DNA from: an uncultured Celeribacter sp.
GTDB lineage: Bacteria; Pseudomonadota; Alphaproteobacteria; Rhodobacterales; Rhodobacteraceae
Length of the DNA stretch: 35,743 nt
Direction of reading: 5' to 3'
Assembly: GCA_938008015.1 (NCBI GenBank)
Contig: CALLMA010000106.1
Coordinates: 1 to 35,743 of the forward strand
Positions 32,239 through 35,743 of this stretch are shown here, piece after piece. The notes under the pieces are model-generated. The model was not told the DNA's origin and did not search any database. It saw only the letters and a list, made by a program, of their open reading frames with translations. A program made the position numbers and the translations under genes. Within the stretch, counting starts at the first letter, position 1, and every line of letters begins with the position of its first letter.

Positions 32239-33931
32239 TTTGGCTCACTAAATACGGGCGTTGGATTGCTGGATTTTCTTTCATCGGCTGGGGTAGAAAT
32301 TCGCCGATGAGATGTGGATCCATCCCTTTGTTTTTAAGTTTAAAAAGAAATTTATCAAAGTCGGTCAAATCATGCATTTCAGGGGCTTCTGATAAGCGCC
32401 TAATATTGCGTGGGCCAACTTGGTCTATAATTTTTTGCAAAATAGGAAGCGGGTCTTCGACAAATTCGGCCAAGCTCCAATGCGAGACTTGTGCTGATGC
32501 ATCCTTCTGTTTAAGGATTTGTAGGTGGTCTTGCTCTATCTTTTGTAACTTGGCGGCTTCTTTTCGGATGTCGTCAAAATCTTTGCCGGTGCGATATAAA
32601 GGCATCGCCCAAGCGCCGGTGATTACATAAATATGTGCGCATTTATCTTGGGCTAAATATTCCGAGATTTTTTGATTATCTCTCGGGCCAAATTGGAAAC
32701 ATTGCTTTTCGCCTCGCGTATTCCAAATGAGCGATTGTAGAAACCCACTGGGATTATAATCCCTGAGCCTAGCATTGGAACTTAAATTTCCTGCGAAAAT
32801 ATTTTTGTTTTCCGAAAATTCTGCTTTTTGTGGTGCAAAGAGATGTCCGTGAACACGAAGGCCTGTGACTTGTGCCAACCATTGTTCGAAATTGACGAAT
32901 ATCTCGGAAAAGCCTTCAAAAATGGAATAATCATCATAAGATTTGGCGCTATATTGTTTGTGAATAGGGAAACGGCTTTGCATATAAAGACCTTCACGGC
33001 CTAGAATTCTTCTCTCAACGGCCTTCGCGAATATTCGATCGATCTTCCCTGCATTCGGTTCGCCAGCTTTAATGTAATCGGTGGGTTCGTGCAAAAATGT
33101 TTTATAAAGCTTGTCAGCTTTTCGCCAAATCTTGCGTGCAACAAAGCAATCTGTACGGCGCAGTAATTGAAGGTGATCATCATAAAAAGTGTAGGGTTTT
33201 CCATGATAATCGAACTTTGAAAGCGTCAATGATCGGCTTTGTATGTCGTCAGAATGTAGACGCACCAAAGTTTGAAAATAACTTTCGTCAGGAATCCATA
33301 CTTTTTTGAAATACGTATCATATTTCTTCCTGTTAGGATCGTTGAGAATTTTTGAAAGCGTATTTCTTGTTAAACACCACCATTGTGATCCCAAATGCGG
33401 AACTATTCTTTCGGGTATTCGGCGCGAAAAGCGAAGTGCGCGCTGCAATTCGACATAGAGGTCAAAAAGCTTGCGGTGTTTGCGCCATGAAAATGGAAAG
33501 CGCAGTAAAAACCTCTCATAGCTTAGTCCGCCAACGGTCCAAGTTACATCATGTGTGTTGACGCTTTCGATAAAATTTGTCGTCGGATGCCTTAAAAGAA
33601 AATGCTTTAATTCTTGGACGGGGCGCAGGGGCAAGCAGGATCCGGATGCCAAGAAAACATGCTCAATATCAGGGTGTTTGTCGAGCAAAAGTTGCGATGC
33701 AATTTGTGCCGCCTCAACAAGAGACCATGTCCCCCACTCGCATTTCACTCTTTGACTTAAACTTACATTCTCGCAGTCAGCGATTGCAGCTTGGAAGCTG
33801 GCGAATCTCTTCTGGCTGACTTGTTTGTCAACATGTATGACAACAGGGCTGCCGCCAGCCGCCCAATGTTTTGCAATTTGTTCTGCTCGATCTAAAGCTG
33901 TGTGAACAAGCATGACAACGCCAAAACTCAT
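32222..33931 (-). CDS. GT14 core-2/I-branching-type glycosyltransferase with extra C-terminal domain
   Basis: The start is ATG 33931, which overlaps the GT2 stop (ATGA) and has AGGGA upstream; it gives 569 residues. The N-terminal ~270 residues match the GT14 branching beta-1,6-N-acetylglucosaminyl/xylosyltransferase fold: 'VVMLVHTALDRAEQIAKHW', 'VVIHVDKQV', 'CEWGTWSLVEAAQ', 'FLASGSCLPLRPVQELKHFL', 'GSQWWCLTR' and 'WIPDESYFQTL'. The C-terminal ~280 residues ('EGLYMQSRFPIHKQYSAKSY', 'GHLFAPQKAEF') form a domain I know only as a roseobacter-type uncharacterised extension (DUF5928-like, from memory). It probably adds a sugar branch in capsule or exopolysaccharide synthesis. Confidence 0.82.
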   Translation of the reverse strand: MSFGVVMLVHTALDRAEQIAKHWAAGGSPVVIHVDKQVSQKRFASFQAAIADCENVSLSQRVKCEWGTWSLVEAAQIASQLLLDKHPDIEHVFLASGSCLPLRPVQELKHFLLRHPTTNFIESVNTHDVTWTVGGLSYERFLLRFPFSWRKHRKLFDLYVELQRALRFSRRIPERIVPHLGSQWWCLTRNTLSKILNDPNRKKYDTYFKKVWIPDESYFQTLVRLHSDDIQSRSLTLSKFDYHGKPYTFYDDHLQLLRRTDCFVARKIWRKADKLYKTFLHEPTDYIKAGEPNAGKIDRIFAKAVERRILGREGLYMQSRFPIHKQYSAKSYDDYSIFEGFSEIFVNFEQWLAQVTGLRVHGHLFAPQKAEFSENKNIFAGNLSSNARLRDYNPSGFLQSLIWNTRGEKQCFQFGPRDNQKISEYLAQDKCAHIYVITGAWAMPLYRTGKDFDDIRKEAAKLQKIEQDHLQILKQKDASAQVSHWSLAEFVEDPLPILQKIIDQVGPRNIRRLSEAPEMHDLTDFDKFLFKLKNKGMDPHLIGEFLPQPMKENPAIQRPYLVSQNAKNI

Positions 33932-34938
33932 GCCCAATTCCCTTTCGACAGCAAACCAAGTATTTCGAGTTGCCTCCAGTTGATATAGCGCTCGGACATT
34001 GGGCTCCATAAGGCGTTGCTATCATTTATATTATTGGCATAGGCGGAGTATTCGCGCCCCCCTGCATAATGCTCTTTACGCATGTTTTCATTTTGGGCCT
34101 TTGAGCTGAAATCATCAAGAAATTTAGCATGCAATAAAGCGCCTGAGGCTTTTTCGCCTCCATTGGTTTCATAGGTTAAGTTTAATCCACGCGGCAGAAG
34201 CATATGGGTGGATTGCATATAGGCATATGATCTATGCCATTTGACGAGGGGAATTTTATTGAGCGAAGGGGCTTCTTCTGGCTTATTTTTGAAGAATACC
34301 CGAGCTCGCGGTCCCCCCTGAATCCACAGATTGTAATATTCGGGATTATATTTAATGGAGTAATTACCACTGTCGAACCATTGGGCAATTTCCAGTGGGT
34401 TTTGCCCCTCTAAGTAACTATCTTGTTCTGGAATCTCTTTCGGATACATATCTATCAGCATTGCGGAAAAGCTTGAAATTCCAGTATCATCGAGCCAGTC
34501 CGTGAGCGCGCCAATGGGGCGTGTGTCACAAAATGGAAAGATAAAAAACTCATCAACATCAACCGTCAAAACCCAATGATTATGACAGTACCTACGGGCA
34601 AGCCAATTCATCCAGTGCACCCCAAATGCAGCTTTTTTATAGCTTGCTTTTGTATGCCACAATGAAACGTCCGGCTGCTCTTTTAAATACTTAGCTGTAT
34701 CATCTGTACTGTTATTATCTATGCACAGGAAGTGATTTACGCCAAGGTCGCGGTAGTACGATAAAAAATAAGGGAGTCGTTTAAATTCATCTTTACAGGT
34801 ACAAATCAAAATAACATCATTCTTTTTAATGTTATTCGTGCGGTTGCGTATTCTTTTTAATTGGCGACGTTTTTTGAAAGCACGCCATAGGGCCAGCTTA
34901 CGTCTGAGTCTCAGCCGATATTGTAAACGCCACTTCAC
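33928..34938 (-). CDS. Glycosyltransferase family 2 protein (Glyco_tranf_2_4 type)
   Basis: A 336-residue protein with a basic, Arg-rich N-terminus (~1-35) followed by a GT-A fold: 'VILICTCKDEFKRLPYFLSY' (~40-59), 'DNNSTDDTAKYL' and the metal-binding 'LTVDVDEFFIFPF'. Downstream are 'NLWIQGGPRARVFF', 'KIPLVKWHRSYAYMQSTHML' and the C-terminal 'LEILGLLSKGNWA'. It is cytosolic or membrane-peripheral and probably transfers a sugar in surface-glycan assembly. The partial gene upstream encodes a close paralogue. An AT-rich 132-base spacer precedes it and may hold a promoter. Confidence 0.88.
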   Translation of the reverse strand: MKWRLQYRLRLRRKLALWRAFKKRRQLKRIRNRTNNIKKNDVILICTCKDEFKRLPYFLSYYRDLGVNHFLCIDNNSTDDTAKYLKEQPDVSLWHTKASYKKAAFGVHWMNWLARRYCHNHWVLTVDVDEFFIFPFCDTRPIGALTDWLDDTGISSFSAMLIDMYPKEIPEQDSYLEGQNPLEIAQWFDSGNYSIKYNPEYYNLWIQGGPRARVFFKNKPEEAPSLNKIPLVKWHRSYAYMQSTHMLLPRGLNLTYETNGGEKASGALLHAKFLDDFSSKAQNENMRKEHYAGGREYSAYANNINDSNALWSPMSERYINWRQLEILGLLSKGNWA

Positions 34939-35070
34939 TTAATTTTTGTCCCTATGTTGAACCATTGAGTACAGTATGTAGTTAAATATATAAATTATAT
35001 TTAAATCTCATCCGTTCTATCTTAAAATTTCAAAATATATATACGTAAATCTACTAATTTATTGAATAAC
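34939..35070 (-). promoter_or_regulatory. AT-rich spacer between the two GT2 genes, possible promoter
   Basis: This 132-base gap is far richer in A and T than its surroundings, with long runs of TATA and AAAT steps. No gene or clear hairpin is visible. It probably carries a promoter for the downstream three-gene segment, but no -35/-10 pair could be fixed. Confidence 0.3.
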
Positions 35071-35743
35071 TCAAGGCATCCATGCCCCTTTATTCATGAG
35101 CCCGAGCTCTTCGAGAGTTTCCCAGGAGTGCAATTCTTTCGAATTTGGGCTGTAGAGAGCAGGGTTTTGCGCTATGTTTGAGTAATAATCGACAAAATCA
35201 TCAGGTTTGCCAAAATGCTGCTTCCTTTTTAGCTCTTCAAGAGATTTGTCGATAATAGAGGGTAAAAATTTCGTGTGGAGTAAAACGCCGGAGCATTCAT
35301 TGGTATTTGGGCCATTATATTCATCGTTGAGATGGCGTGGCAAAAGGGAGTGAGTTGAGTTGATATAGGCATAGCGCCAATGCCATTTTATCAGTGGTAA
35401 CTTGTTTAACGTCGGCCCTTTTTCAGGCGTCGTAGGAAAGAACACTCTTTCTCTAACACCGCCTTGAACCCAAAGATTGTTTTTAGGCTCTTGGCGCGTG
35501 GCGCGATAGGGGGCGCTGTCAAAATATCTTAATGTGTCGAGCGGATCATCGCCATGCTGAAAGCTGTATGAGTTGAGGGAGCCTTGAGTATAAAGATCGA
35601 GCAGGAGTGCGCCAAAGGCCTGTTTTTTTTGCGTTTCTAGGTGTTGGCTTAAGTCATAAAGGTCATGAGTATTCATATGGGGGTACGTAAATATTTCATC
35701 TACATCTAAGATGAGGCACCACTTATTGTTGCCGTATTTCGAT
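35071..35743 (-). CDS. Glycosyltransferase family 2 protein, 5' end beyond the window
   Basis: The minus-strand frame is open to the window edge. Upstream of the in-frame ATG at 35676 it continues with residues reading 'WCLILDVDEIFTYPH', the DxD-containing motif of GT2 enzymes, so ATG 35676 is internal, not a start. The rest closely parallels the neighbouring GT2 protein: 'NLWVQGGVRERVFF', 'KLPLIKWHWRYAYINSTHSL' and the end 'LEELGLMNKGAWMP'. At least 224 residues are in the window. It is a tandem paralogue in the same surface-glycan cluster. Confidence 0.88.
   Translation of the reverse strand, partial: SKYGNNKWCLILDVDEIFTYPHMNTHDLYDLSQHLETQKKQAFGALLLDLYTQGSLNSYSFQHGDDPLDTLRYFDSAPYRATRQEPKNNLWVQGGVRERVFFPTTPEKGPTLNKLPLIKWHWRYAYINSTHSLLPRHLNDEYNGPNTNECSGVLLHTKFLPSIIDKSLEELKRKQHFGKPDDFVDYYSNIAQNPALYSPNSKELHSWETLEELGLMNKGAWMP

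Noticed and set aside
1-35743. CRISPR arrays, insertion sequences, integrases or prophage genes
   Set aside because: No regularly spaced repeats, terminal inverted repeats with a transposase, or phage-type genes were seen on either strand.

Overview
This window looks like a chromosomal segment of a moderately AT-rich marine-type alphaproteobacterium, most likely a member of the Rhodobacterales. The main support is the gene run RNase D, KdsD, LptC, LptA, LptB, HPF, PtsN, together with a FYDLN_acid protein, a tRNA-Ala(GGC), and a capsule or surface-glycan cluster of GT2, GT14 and sulfotransferase genes of the type common in roseobacters. The assignment is by inspection only.

Left part (1-2711): the 3' end of an unknown gene, then a two-gene unit encoding a lipoprotein with a TbpB-like C-terminal barrel and a Slam-like outer-membrane protein (TPR plus DUF560 barrel). 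This is a probable surface lipoprotein secretion (type XI) pair.

Catabolic island (2719-15182): a LysR-type regulator with two winged-helix domains is divergent from a five-gene operon. The products are a histidine ammonia-lyase homologue without the MIO tripeptide, a hydantoinase-like amidohydrolase, an M20 carbamoyl-amino-acid hydrolase, a DUF917 protein and a urocanase homologue without the active-site Cys. Together these match, one for one, the five-step ergothioneine to glutamate pathway (ergothionase, thiourocanate hydratase, thiohydantoin desulfurase, hydantoinase, carbamoyl hydrolase). Expected products are trimethylamine, sulfide, CO2, ammonia and glutamate. An oligopeptide-type solute-binding protein without permeases and a membrane-bound hybrid histidine kinase follow on the same strand.

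Sugar island (15502-23623): a seven-gene minus-strand operon (GH4-type NAD-dependent glycosidase, PfkB kinase, sugar-binding protein, PF04909 amidohydrolase, two permeases, ATPase) is divergent from a GntR/UTRA regulator. A near-perfect 16-bp palindrome in the intergenic region is the likely operator. A strong hairpin separates the binding-protein gene from the distal genes.

Housekeeping core (23831-30801): tRNA-Ala(GGC), FYDLN_acid protein, YgjP-type metallopeptidase, GntR/FCD regulator, RNase D, KdsD, LptC, LptA, LptB, HPF and PtsN. The kdsD-lpt genes serve Kdo synthesis and LPS export.

Right part (30820 to the end): a minus-strand surface-glycan operon with two paralogous GT2 glycosyltransferases (the first cut by the window edge), a GT14 core-2/I-branching-type transferase and a protein with two tandem sulfotransferase-like domains. 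No CRISPR array, insertion sequence, integrase or phage gene was seen.
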